From positions 1 through 64,000 of the forward strand of contig JAUNOC010000003.1 in assembly GCA_030531205.1 (NCBI GenBank): a stretch of DNA of 64,000 nucleotides. The letters run 5' to 3'. Both the position numbers and the translations under genes were made by a program. Below are positions 43,301 to 50,949 of this stretch, one piece after another. The notes under the pieces are model-generated. The model was not told the origin of the DNA, ran no database searches, and was given only the letters and a program-made list of their open reading frames with translations. Position 1 is the first letter of the stretch. Each line of letters opens with the position of its first letter. This DNA comes from Phascolarctobacterium sp. GTDB taxonomy: Bacteria; Bacillota; Negativicutes; Acidaminococcales; Acidaminococcaceae.

Positions 43301-43922
43301 AAAAATGCGGGAAGCAATGGAAAAGGCAGGAATACCAAAATGGTATATGCAGTCCTGCGAAACTACGCAATATTTGTTCCCCAAAGCCCATGCAGTTGCT
43401 TATGTTATGATGGCTTATAGAATTGCCTATTGTAAAGTGCATTATCCAAAAGAGTTTTATGCCGCTTATTTTACAGAACGGGCGGATGCCTTTGATTTCA
43501 CAATGGTTTTGCAGGGCAAGGAATATATTAAGAAGTTTATCAGGGATACTTATGAGCAAGGACCTAAAGCAGAAAAGAATTCCAAAGCCAAAGCATCCAT
43601 TCCATATTTGGAATTGGTGGTAGAAATGTTGGAACGTGGATTGATTTTTGAACCAATGGATTTATATGAGTCGGACGCTACAAAATTTCTTTTGACAGAA
43701 AAGGGCTTGCGTCCGCCTTTGGCATCTTTGCCCGGTGTGGGTAGCGAAGCGGCAAAGGCATTGGCAAAAGCGATAAATGAGGCCAAAACCAATAAAACAC
43801 CGTTTTTGAGCAGGGAAGATTTGATTGATCGCAGTGGTGTTGGCAAGGTTGTAGTGGATAAATTGGCAGAGGTGGGGGCATTGGGTGATTTGCCGGAAAG
43901 TAATTCTATCAGTTTATTCTAA
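40341..43922 (+). CDS. polC: DNA polymerase III alpha subunit, PolC type, without exonuclease domain
   Basis: 1193 residues. Replicative polymerase of low-GC Firmicutes type. N-terminal domain, OB domain (about 150-260), PHP domain (RVELHCHTMMSGMDG), then polymerase core with the zinc finger HCPQCCHTEFF..CPNCG, GSRGSVGSS, DKVPDIDLNFSGE-like DIDLNFSEV, KRTTGQHPGGII, and the terminal (HhH)2 region. In B. subtilis PolC the PHP domain is interrupted by a DnaQ-like 3'-5' exonuclease of about 200 residues; here YGMEGY runs straight into PEHIILLVKNAEGLRNLYK, with no exonuclease. The reading frame is uninterrupted, so this is a domain loss, not a frameshift. Confidence 0.96.
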   Translation: MKSVLVPDKQKTEQLFKQLNLSDAEIASLVFLQLSQIEIDTELGTWTLVGKGKLDDAIRKKVAEQLEKTFGLKKVEFSLTEPEKIKKKETAPKKEKPAEIEQSDYDDSESDFAKAYASLYAPKNMNIVFGNAPKGNVRSMSSITEEENRVVVEGKFVSTLDKDGKLQSFIEKELPTGAILVTFNVADETNGLFVRMRFPAERDGEGDYATRGRKECNDFKRRLKVGQMLRIQGNVERDKYLFNELVLLPKGIMIVPEEKRVDTATNKRVELHCHTMMSGMDGITDMEKLVERAVEWGHPALAITDHGVVQAFPFCAKALAEINSVRKGKDLPPSDLKLIYGMEGYIPEHIILLVKNAEGLRNLYKMVSLSHLRYFHRHPLLTKEMVMQHRNGILLGSACAAGELYRALVRGATEDELEKIASFYDYLEIQPTGNNEYMVRSGKYTQADVENFNRKIYELGKKLGKLVVATGDVHFLNPEDAKVRAVLQDAQKYEDADNQAPLYYRTTEEMLAEFSYLGDEIAEEIVITNPAKIAAMVERLKPVPDDDQLYSPHIPGAEDFIKNMAYEKAHKLYGKELPKLVDDRLKLELDSIIGHGFAVLYYIAHKLVKRSLEINYMVGSRGSVGSSFVATMVDITEVNPLAPHYHCPQCCHTEFFTDGEYASGFDLPPKNCPNCGEEMVRDGHNIPFAVFMGFHGDKVPDIDLNFSEVAQHYAHEYTKELFGRDNVCRAGTIATVAARTAMGFVRGYFEKRNIHAHPAYMASIIQRLQGVKRTTGQHPGGIIVVPRDMDIHYVTPMNYPSNERKMKLNILGEYDPPTITTHFDYHSINDRMVKLDILGHDDPGMLRHLEEIIPGLIAKNIPVGDPETMAIFTGTESLGVTPEQIGCAVGTYGIPECGTKFVRQMIADVKPTKFSDVVRISGYSHGTDVWLNNAQDLIREGKPVTDTISTRDDVMTHLIGAGVEPSIAFETMEFVRKGKAHKNGLLPKMREAMEKAGIPKWYMQSCETTQYLFPKAHAVAYVMMAYRIAYCKVHYPKEFYAAYFTERADAFDFTMVLQGKEYIKKFIRDTYEQGPKAEKNSKAKASIPYLELVVEMLERGLIFEPMDLYESDATKFLLTEKGLRPPLASLPGVGSEAAKALAKAINEAKTNKTPFLSREDLIDRSGVGKVVVDKLAEVGALGDLPESNSISLF

Positions 43923-43990
43923 TTCACTATTGTATATAGTAGTTATTTATAATATAATTGAGATATAGTTTGAGAAAGAAGGGAAAGATT

Positions 43991-44821
43991 TTGCAATATA
44001 AACGGGTCTTAACAATTCAAGATATCAGTTGCGTGGGGCAATGCAGTATGACGGTGGCCTTACCGATTATTTCTGCCTGTGGCTTGGAAACAGCGGTATT
44101 GCCGAGTGCAGTGCTTTCCACTCATACAGGTGGCTTTAATGGATTTACCTGTCATGATTTGACGGAAGATTTTCCAGCCATAGGTGCACATTGGGAAAAG
44201 GAAAAGATTAAGTTTGATGCAGTTTATACCGGTTATTTAGGCAGTGTGAAGCAGGTTGAATATGTGTTGCAAATTATGCAGTCAGCGGCTAAATCGTCCT
44301 GCAAAAAAATTGTTGACCCGGCAATGGGGGATAACGGCAAGTTATATCCTGCATTTAACGATGATTATGTGGCGGCAATGCGAAACTTATGCGCCAAAGC
44401 AGATATTGTAATTCCTAATATTACTGAGGCAAGTTTTCTGACTGGAGTTGCTTACAAAACGGATTATGATGAGAAATATGTGAAAGAACTTTGTGATAAA
44501 TTGCAGGTGATGGGAGCCAAGACGGTGGTACTCACAGGCGTAAGTTATAAAAAAGGACGTACTGGTGTTGTAGTGGCAGATGTTGCCGGCTTGCAATATT
44601 ATGAACATGAACAGTTACCGCAAAGTTATCATGGAACAGGTGATGTTTTTGCCAGTGCTTTTACAGGGGCATTGTTGCAAGGCAAGACCACGATGGCTGC
44701 TGCACAGATAGCAGCAAATTATACAGTACAATGTATTCGTAACACAGTAGAAGACAAAGAACATTGGTACGGGGTGAAATTTGAAACTTGTTTGAGAACT
44801 TTGCAAAAAGAGTTGGAATGA
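43991..44821 (+). CDS. Pyridoxal/pyridoxamine kinase (PdxK/PdxY-like)
   Basis: 276 residues from TTG 43991, which follows GAAGGGAAAG at a good distance; an upstream in-frame TTG at 43958 would add 11 poorly supported residues. Ribokinase-like fold with Q-D-I-S-C-V-G-Q-C-S at the N-terminus, STHTGGFNGFT, VDPAMGDNGKLY, PNITEASFLTG and the terminal GTGDVFASAFTGALL motif with the catalytic Asp. Salvages vitamin B6. Overlaps the secretin gene by ATGA. Confidence 0.9.
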   Translation: MQYKRVLTIQDISCVGQCSMTVALPIISACGLETAVLPSAVLSTHTGGFNGFTCHDLTEDFPAIGAHWEKEKIKFDAVYTGYLGSVKQVEYVLQIMQSAAKSSCKKIVDPAMGDNGKLYPAFNDDYVAAMRNLCAKADIVIPNITEASFLTGVAYKTDYDEKYVKELCDKLQVMGAKTVVLTGVSYKKGRTGVVVADVAGLQYYEHEQLPQSYHGTGDVFASAFTGALLQGKTTMAAAQIAANYTVQCIRNTVEDKEHWYGVKFETCLRTLQKELE

Positions 44822-46059
44822 AAAAACTTGTTTTTGCTTGTTTGATATTTATGATGGCGGCTGTGGGACGGGCGGAGAATTTGAACATCCGTTTTGCAGA
44901 TACGGAGGTTGTGGAGGCAATCCGCACCATTGGTATTGTTGCCGGAGTAAATATTGTAGTTGATGATAGTGTTAAGGGAAAAGTAAGTGCCCAACTTATT
45001 GATGTAAATCTTGATGAAGCATTGAGAACTATCTTGGCAGGTAAGAATGCCACCTATTTTTACACAGAGAATGGTGTTATTGTCACTGCGGTTGCCAATG
45101 CCAAATACTTTGCACAGGGATTGAATGTATATCATCCCAACCATGTATTTGTAAAAGATATCCGGGATGTGGTCAAAGGGCTTTTTGATGATGGCCAGGT
45201 AGTTTTTGATAATGACACTAACACAATTTTTCTAATGGGCGGGGAGCCGGAAACTGCCAAGATGCAAAGAATTTTGGCAGCATTGGACAGGGCAACGAAA
45301 CAAGTAACTTTAGAGGCACAGATATATGCCATCAGCAGGGAAGATATGGAGAAACTTGGGGTTAATTGGGATTGGGACAAAATACCTCAACGGGAGAGCA
45401 GAACTGATGGAAGTAGTGATGAAGATAATAATGAAGATAGAAATTATGGAGGAAAATTTAAGTTTTGGCGGGGGTATTCTTTCCGTTTTGCGGCGACCTT
45501 AGATTTGTTGCAAACGAAGGGACGGGCAAAATTGTTGGCAACACCAAAATTGATAGTGGTCAGCGGCAAAGAGGGCAGAATTTTTGTCGGGGAAAAGATT
45601 CCCGTTCAAACTGAACGGCATGACAGTGGAGGACGCTATGAATCTACCGATTTCTTGGATGTTGGTGTGGATATGCGGTTCCAACCGTTGATTAGCAATG
45701 ATGGTAAATTAGTTACTTTAAGAACCAAGTTGGAAGTGGGGACTCCCACTTTGGTAAGCGAGTTAAATAATTATAAGATTACCAGTCGGGGTACGGAAAC
45801 GGTTGTTCGGATTTTATCTGGTGAAACAATGGTTATTGGCGGTTTGATAAATGAAGAAGAACAACGGACCTTGCAGAAAGTGCCGGTTTTGAGTAAGATA
45901 CCTTTGTTGGGGGCTTTGTTCAAGCATCGCACCAACATTAAAAATAAAGTTGAAGTAATTATGCTTTTGACACCCTATGTGAATGAAGCAGGGGATGCTC
46001 CCACCATTTTTGATATGGAGCAGGCAAAAAAGTCAATATTTGATGAGAAAATGAGGTGA
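44818..46059 (+). CDS. Secretin (PilQ/GspD family)
   Basis: 413 residues from ATG 44818. Signal peptide (residues 1-20, ending RAEN), an STN/N0-like domain (about 20-80), one N1-type domain (85-165), then the secretin core (about 165-395) with VPVLSKIPLLGALFKHR, the family signature, and IMLLTPYV at the end. It should form a multimeric outer-membrane pore for type IV pilus or type II secretion-like assembly. Short for the family because only two periplasmic N-domains are present. Confidence 0.93.
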   Translation: MKKLVFACLIFMMAAVGRAENLNIRFADTEVVEAIRTIGIVAGVNIVVDDSVKGKVSAQLIDVNLDEALRTILAGKNATYFYTENGVIVTAVANAKYFAQGLNVYHPNHVFVKDIRDVVKGLFDDGQVVFDNDTNTIFLMGGEPETAKMQRILAALDRATKQVTLEAQIYAISREDMEKLGVNWDWDKIPQRESRTDGSSDEDNNEDRNYGGKFKFWRGYSFRFAATLDLLQTKGRAKLLATPKLIVVSGKEGRIFVGEKIPVQTERHDSGGRYESTDFLDVGVDMRFQPLISNDGKLVTLRTKLEVGTPTLVSELNNYKITSRGTETVVRILSGETMVIGGLINEEEQRTLQKVPVLSKIPLLGALFKHRTNIKNKVEVIMLLTPYVNEAGDAPTIFDMEQAKKSIFDEKMR

Positions 46060-46064
46060 TGGGA

Positions 46065-47273
46065 ATGTTAGAAAGAAAGTTTGGCTCTAAGATGATGCTA
46101 AATGTGGAAGGTCAGTCCGTTGGTTTTGTAGATGACCTTTTGAATTTGGCAGTTCAACGCCGTGCCAGCGATGTGCATATTGAACCTATGCAGGATAAAA
46201 CACGTATCCGTATTAGGGTGGACGGGATGTTGCAACAATTGTGTGATTTGCCAAAGGGGGATCAGGATGCGGTGGTGAGCCGTATTAAGATTATTTCCTC
46301 TATGGATATTACAGAAAAACGTTTGCCGCAAGATGGGCATCTTGAAAAAACTATTGCAGATAGGTTGGTGGATTTTCGTATTAGCAGTATGCCGACAGTG
46401 TATGGCGAAAAGATTGTTATCCGCATTTTGGACAAGACCAATTCTTACTTGACATTGAATAATTTGAGTTTCTCTAATGAAAATTTGGATGCTTACAGAA
46501 ATCTTTTTGCCAATCCGCATGGCATTGTTTTGGTAACCGGTCCCACAGGTAGTGGCAAGAGTACAACATTGTATGCTACTTTGGGCGAATTGAACAAGCC
46601 GGAAATAAATATCATTACTTTGGAAGACCCGGTGGAATATCAGTTGCCTGGAGTTAATCAAATTGCTTTGAATAATAAGGCAGGTTTAAGTTTTGCCAGT
46701 GGCTTGCGTGCGGTGCTTCGTCAAGACCCTGATATAATTATGGTTGGCGAAATCCGTGATGAAGAAACTGCCCGCATTGCAGTTCAGGCGGCTTTGACAG
46801 GACATTTGGTTTTGAGTACATTGCATACTAATAATGCAGTTGGTGCCATCACACGCCTTTTGGATATGGGAATTGAACCATATTTGTTGGCTTCTTGCCT
46901 CAGAGGGGTAGTCGGACAACGCTTGGTGCGTAAAGTGTGCTACCATTGTTCCGAAAAATATGAAGCCAGTCCTGCTGAATTGGCATGTTTGCATATGACG
47001 GTTAATGGTAGTCATTATTTGGTTGATGCTACCGGTTGCACAGAGTGCTATGGTACTGGATTCAACGGTCGTTTGGCAGTTCAGGAAGTTTTGACAGTCA
47101 ATGAAGAAATCAGGACTTTGATTACCCGCAGGGCGACAGAAGAAGAAATTATAGCAGCAGCAACCAAAAACGGATTTTGCGGTCTTTATGAAGATGGCGT
47201 TAAGAAAGTGTTGGCAGGAGCAACCACTTTGGGTGAACTCTTGCGTGTTTCGGAAGTGGAAAAGAAACAATGA
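46065..47273 (+). CDS. PilB/GspE-type assembly ATPase
   Basis: 403 residues from ATG 46065, spaced behind GGTGATGGGA; GTG 46056 and ATG 46059 are alternatives. Walker A GPTGSGKSTTLY, Asp box DPVEYQLPG, Walker B RQDPDIIMVGEIRD, His box TGHLVLSTLHTNNA, and the C-terminal tetracysteine zinc site C-Y-H-C..C-T-E-C typical of extension ATPases. Lacks the N-terminal GspE domain, so it is compact. Energises filament assembly through the inner membrane. Confidence 0.95.
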   Translation: MLERKFGSKMMLNVEGQSVGFVDDLLNLAVQRRASDVHIEPMQDKTRIRIRVDGMLQQLCDLPKGDQDAVVSRIKIISSMDITEKRLPQDGHLEKTIADRLVDFRISSMPTVYGEKIVIRILDKTNSYLTLNNLSFSNENLDAYRNLFANPHGIVLVTGPTGSGKSTTLYATLGELNKPEINIITLEDPVEYQLPGVNQIALNNKAGLSFASGLRAVLRQDPDIIMVGEIRDEETARIAVQAALTGHLVLSTLHTNNAVGAITRLLDMGIEPYLLASCLRGVVGQRLVRKVCYHCSEKYEASPAELACLHMTVNGSHYLVDATGCTECYGTGFNGRLAVQEVLTVNEEIRTLITRRATEEEIIAAATKNGFCGLYEDGVKKVLAGATTLGELLRVSEVEKKQ

Positions 47274-48238
47274 TTAAAGAATTATTGGAAGAAGCCCGCA
47301 GTAGGGGGGCTTCAGATTTACATATTGTTCCCGATGCTGTGCCTATGATTAGGGTGGACGGGATTTTACAAACATTGGGCGAAGAAATTTTGACTGCAGA
47401 AGATACATTGATGTGTGCGGAGGAATTGGGCATTGTTGATGTACGCCGTCAGGAAAGAGATGTTGCTTTTGAAAGCGAAGGTCAGCGTTACCGTATAAAT
47501 GCCTATCTGCATCAGGATGCTGTGGCTTTGGCTATACGCATAATTCCGCAAGAAATTCCCGGTTTGGAAACTTTGCGTTTGCCGGAAATTGTTGGAAGAT
47601 TTGCAGATTTGAAAGGCGGGTTAGTAATTATTACCGGCCCCACCGGTAGTGGCAAAAGCACAACATTGGCAGCATTAGTGGATAGGATTAATGCTCTGCG
47701 TTATGCTCACATTATCACATTGGAAGACCCCATTGAATACAAACATACCAATAGACGTGGATTAGTAAATCAAAGAGCCATTGGTACGGATACTGCTAAT
47801 TATGTTAGCGGGCTGCAAGCAGCATTAAGACAGGACCCGGATGTGATTTTGTTGGGGGAAATGCGTGACCACAAAACGATGCAAGTGGCTTTAACTGCGG
47901 CGGAAACAGGGCATCTGGTTTTGACGACCATGCATACAGGCGATGCAGTGGGAGCCATTAACAGAATCATTGATGCTTGTGGAGAACAAGCGAATTTGGT
48001 GCGGAGCCAGTTGGCTGCCTGCCTGCAAGGAGTCGTGGCACAAGAACTTTACCCAAGAATTGGCGGTGGCAGGGTGGCGGCTTGCGAAATTTTAATTGCC
48101 ACACCGGCTTTGAGAAATTTGATTAGGGAAAATAAAATACATCAAATTCCCAATTTTATTCAAACTGGTTCACAGTTTGGTATGCAGAATATGGAAGTCG
48201 CTGTATTGAAATTAAGAAGGGATGGGTTGATTAAATAA
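47270..48238 (+). CDS. PilT-type retraction ATPase
   Basis: 322 residues. Start MIKELLEEARSRGASDLHIVP is typical of PilT; Walker A GPTGSGKSTTLAALVD, LEDPIEYKHTN, RQDPDVILLGEMRD and TGHLVLTTMHTGDA follow. No zinc tetracysteine, in contrast to the upstream ATPase, which supports the retraction role. ATG overlaps the pilB-like stop. No pilC or pilin genes adjoin; the remaining parts of the machine must be elsewhere. Confidence 0.93.
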   Translation: MIKELLEEARSRGASDLHIVPDAVPMIRVDGILQTLGEEILTAEDTLMCAEELGIVDVRRQERDVAFESEGQRYRINAYLHQDAVALAIRIIPQEIPGLETLRLPEIVGRFADLKGGLVIITGPTGSGKSTTLAALVDRINALRYAHIITLEDPIEYKHTNRRGLVNQRAIGTDTANYVSGLQAALRQDPDVILLGEMRDHKTMQVALTAAETGHLVLTTMHTGDAVGAINRIIDACGEQANLVRSQLAACLQGVVAQELYPRIGGGRVAACEILIATPALRNLIRENKIHQIPNFIQTGSQFGMQNMEVAVLKLRRDGLIK

Positions 48239-48729
48239 TGTTAGAGTATCGTGGTGCCACATTTGATGATGTGGAAGAAATTCACAAACTTTTGAATGAT
48301 TATGCTAAGGAAGGGCTGATGTTGCCACGTTCCCGTAATTCTATTTATGAAAACTTGCGGGATTATATGGTGGCGTGTGATGAGGACTGCAAACTTGTGG
48401 GGTGTGGTGCCTTGCATTTTGTGTGGGACAGATTGGCGGAAATACGTTCTTTGGCAGTTGTTCCCGAAATGAAAAAAAGTGGCATTGGCAGTATGCTGGT
48501 TTCTCTTTTGGAAGCGGAGGGGATTCGTAAAGGAGTCAAGTTCTTTTTCACTTTAACCTATCAACCCGGTTTCTTTGCCAAATGCGACTATATGCATACG
48601 GAAAAGGAAGACCTGCCACAGAAAGTGTGGAAGGAATGTGTTTATTGCCCGCTTTATCCAGATTGCAATGAAGTGGCATTGATTAAGAAGACACCTGACT
48701 TTAAGGAAGACGAATTTGAATTTGAATAA
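48238..48729 (+). CDS. GNAT N-acetyltransferase (ArgA-like short form)
   Basis: 163 residues. Acetyl-CoA binding motif VVPEMKKSGIGSMLVSLLE (V-x-P-x-x-x-x-x-G-I-G) and the YQPGFFAKCDY loop are typical of stand-alone N-acetylglutamate synthases found in many anaerobes; the ending C-V-Y-C-P-L-Y-P-D-C supports this group. Starts on the last base of the pilT-like gene. Amino-acid biosynthesis is likely; ArgA identity is probable only. Confidence 0.85.
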   Translation: MLEYRGATFDDVEEIHKLLNDYAKEGLMLPRSRNSIYENLRDYMVACDEDCKLVGCGALHFVWDRLAEIRSLAVVPEMKKSGIGSMLVSLLEAEGIRKGVKFFFTLTYQPGFFAKCDYMHTEKEDLPQKVWKECVYCPLYPDCNEVALIKKTPDFKEDEFEFE

Positions 48730-48747
48730 AACAAAGGAGAAAAGATT

Positions 48748-49257
48748 ATGAAAATTTTGATTTTGGCGGGTTCACCCCGTAAAACTGGTAACAGTTACAA
48801 ACTGATTGAGGCCTTCAAGGAAGGTGCGGCGAAGCATGATATTACCGTGATGCCGGTGGGAAATATGAAAATCAATGGTTGCCTTGCCTGCGAATATTGC
48901 CATACTCAAGGCAATGGCAAATGTATTCAAAATGATGATATGCAACAAATTCATCCGCTGTTGGCAGAAGCAGAGATGATTGTTTTGGCAAGTCCTGTGT
49001 ATTATTGGGGATTGAGCGGTCAATTGCAAAGTTGTCTCACCCGTTGGTATGCTCCTCACAGACCGGCAAAAGCAACGAAATATGCGGTGCTTTTAGCCAG
49101 CGGCAGTGAGGGCGTATATGATGGCATTGAAGCACAGATGAAGGCGTGCCTGCCTTATTGTGGTGGGGAAATTTTGGGAATAATCAAGACCAGTGAAGAA
49201 AAACATAATTTGCAAGAGGCATGTGCTGCGGCTAAAGCGTTAGGAGCAAGTTTATAA
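48748..49257 (+). CDS. Flavodoxin-fold NAD(P)H-dependent FMN reductase / iron-sulfur flavoprotein-like
   Basis: 169 residues. ILAGSPRKTGNSYKLIEAF is the FMN phosphate loop and LASPVYYWGLSGQLQSCLTRW the flavin-binding motif of the iron-sulfur flavoprotein family. The cysteine cluster GCLACEYCHTQGNGKCIQ (4Fe-4S type spacing) is present. AAAGGAGAAAAGATT precedes ATG 48748. Redox partner unknown. Confidence 0.88.
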   Translation: MKILILAGSPRKTGNSYKLIEAFKEGAAKHDITVMPVGNMKINGCLACEYCHTQGNGKCIQNDDMQQIHPLLAEAEMIVLASPVYYWGLSGQLQSCLTRWYAPHRPAKATKYAVLLASGSEGVYDGIEAQMKACLPYCGGEILGIIKTSEEKHNLQEACAAAKALGASL

Positions 49258-49261
49258 GATT

Positions 49262-50464
49262 ATGAATTTTATTTTGAATGTATTGGGAATAGCGGTAATT
49301 TTAGGATTTTGTTATTTGATAAGTTATGACCGTAAAAATATAAAATTACCAATTATTGCCAAAGCATTGGCTTTGCAAATTATTTTGGCGGTTGTTTTAG
49401 TAAAAATACCTGCCGGTGTTTGGGCTGTCGGCAAGATAGGGGATTTTGTTACCAAAGTTGTGGGTTATGCCCGTGACGGGTTGCAGTTTGTCTTTGGCTG
49501 TTTGATTGACCCAACGGCTGCGACAGGATTTGTTTTTGTTGTGCAGGTTTTGGGAACAATCATTTTTGTAGGTGCCTTAGTGGGGGTGCTTACCTATTTA
49601 GGCATATTAGGTTGGGTAATTGCCAAACTGGGGCGTGTGATTGGTAAGTTGACTGGGTGTTCCCAGTTGGAAGGATTTATAAGTACCGCCAATATTTTTC
49701 TTAGTGATACAGAATCTCCGCTATTAATGAGCCGTTACTTGGGGTTTATGACCAATAGTGAAATTATGGTTATGTTAGTGTCCGGCATGGGCAGTATGTC
49801 TATGAGTATTCTTGGCGGTTATATTGCGATGGGGATTCCTGCCAATTACTTGGTTATTGCGGGGGCTTTGGTGCCTTTTGCCAGCATTGCTGTCAGCAAG
49901 ATATTATTGCCGGAAATTGAAGAACCGCAGATTGTAGAAAATATTGATTTGTCGGGGCAGTCAAAGGCATCTAATTTAATTGAAGCCATTGCTAATGGGG
50001 CAATGGACGGAATGCAAATGGTTATCGCCATTGCCGCCAGTTTGGTAGCAATCATCTCTATGGTTGCTTTGGTGAATGGGGCATTGGAATTGGTTAATCT
50101 GAAGTTGGAAGAAATTTTTGCCTGGATTTTCTCGCCTTTAGGTTATCTTATGGGGTTGGATGGAAATTATCCGGAATTGGTAGGAAAACTTTTGGGCTGC
50201 AAATTGATTTTGACGGAATTTATCTCGTATGACATTTTAGGGAAAATGGTGAGCAGTATGGACCAACGTACAGCGATGATGCTCAGCATTGCCTGTTCCG
50301 GTTTTGGCAATGTCAGTGCAATGGCGATTTGTGTGTCGGGAATCGCCGCCCTCTGTCCGCCGATGAAAGGAACACTTTCCAAATTGGTCTTCAGAGGAAT
50401 GTTGGGCGGTTTTGCTGTCAGCGTTATGAATGCCATGATAGTTGGGATTGTCTTGTTGTTTTGA
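49262..50464 (+). CDS. Concentrative nucleoside transporter (NupC family)
   Basis: 400 residues, about ten hydrophobic segments. The CNT signature is clear: GFISTANIFLSDTESPLLM (E-S-P-L/T-E family core) and the second half FISYDILGKM, SIACSGFGNVSAMAICVSGIAALCP. Imports nucleosides with Na+ or H+; coupling to Na+ would suit the Na+-type V-ATPase, an inference. Four bases behind the flavoprotein gene. Confidence 0.93.
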   Translation: MNFILNVLGIAVILGFCYLISYDRKNIKLPIIAKALALQIILAVVLVKIPAGVWAVGKIGDFVTKVVGYARDGLQFVFGCLIDPTAATGFVFVVQVLGTIIFVGALVGVLTYLGILGWVIAKLGRVIGKLTGCSQLEGFISTANIFLSDTESPLLMSRYLGFMTNSEIMVMLVSGMGSMSMSILGGYIAMGIPANYLVIAGALVPFASIAVSKILLPEIEEPQIVENIDLSGQSKASNLIEAIANGAMDGMQMVIAIAASLVAIISMVALVNGALELVNLKLEEIFAWIFSPLGYLMGLDGNYPELVGKLLGCKLILTEFISYDILGKMVSSMDQRTAMMLSIACSGFGNVSAMAICVSGIAALCPPMKGTLSKLVFRGMLGGFAVSVMNAMIVGIVLLF

Positions 50465-50490
50465 AACAAGATTTGTTTTATAAATTTATA

Positions 50491-50522
50491 AAAAAAGGAC
50501 TACAGAAATGTAGCCCTTTTTT
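50491..50522 (+). terminator. Terminator after nupC
   Basis: AAAAAAGGACTACA-GAAA-TGTAGCCCTTTTTTT, strong hairpin with long T-run. Confidence 0.92.
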
Positions 50523-50581
50523 TATTTGGATATATGAATGGAAAGCCAATTAAAAATAAAAAAAATTAACCTCTATAATTA

Positions 50582-50610
50582 TTGACAAATTTAGCAAAAA
50601 AGCATAAAAT
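50582..50610 (+). promoter_or_regulatory. Promoter of hipBA
   Basis: TTGACA (50582-50587), 17-base spacer, TAAAAT (50605-50610). Confidence 0.75.
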
Positions 50611-50633
50611 TATAAATGTAAACAGGAGAAATG

Positions 50634-50945
50634 ATGAATAAAGTTTTGGTGCCACAACTAAAAGAAAAATTAAAAATTATGGGACAGCAGATAAAAATGG
50701 CACGGTTACGCCGCCGATTACCTTTGGAACTGGTGGCGGAGCGTGCGGGGGTCAGCCGTGCCTCGGTTTATTCTGTTGAGAATGGTTCGCCGTCAGTGGC
50801 AATGGGGATTTATGCGTCTGTGTTAATGGCTTTGAACGGATTGGATAAGGACTTGCTTTTGATTGCGAAAGATGACGAATTGGGACGAAAGTTACAGGAC
50901 TTGGCGTTAATAACACCTAAACGGGCTCCACGACAAGGAAAGTGA
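50634..50945 (+). CDS. HipB-like XRE-family antitoxin
   Basis: 103 residues from ATG 50634 (AGGAGAA upstream; the adjacent ATG 50631 is too close). A helix-turn-helix of XRE type fills the middle (GQQIKMARLRRRLPLELVAER.AGVSRASVYSVENG in pieces). It likely represses its own promoter and neutralises the kinase encoded four bases downstream. Confidence 0.88.
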   Translation: MNKVLVPQLKEKLKIMGQQIKMARLRRRLPLELVAERAGVSRASVYSVENGSPSVAMGIYASVLMALNGLDKDLLLIAKDDELGRKLQDLALITPKRAPRQGK

Positions 50946-50949
50946 AAAA

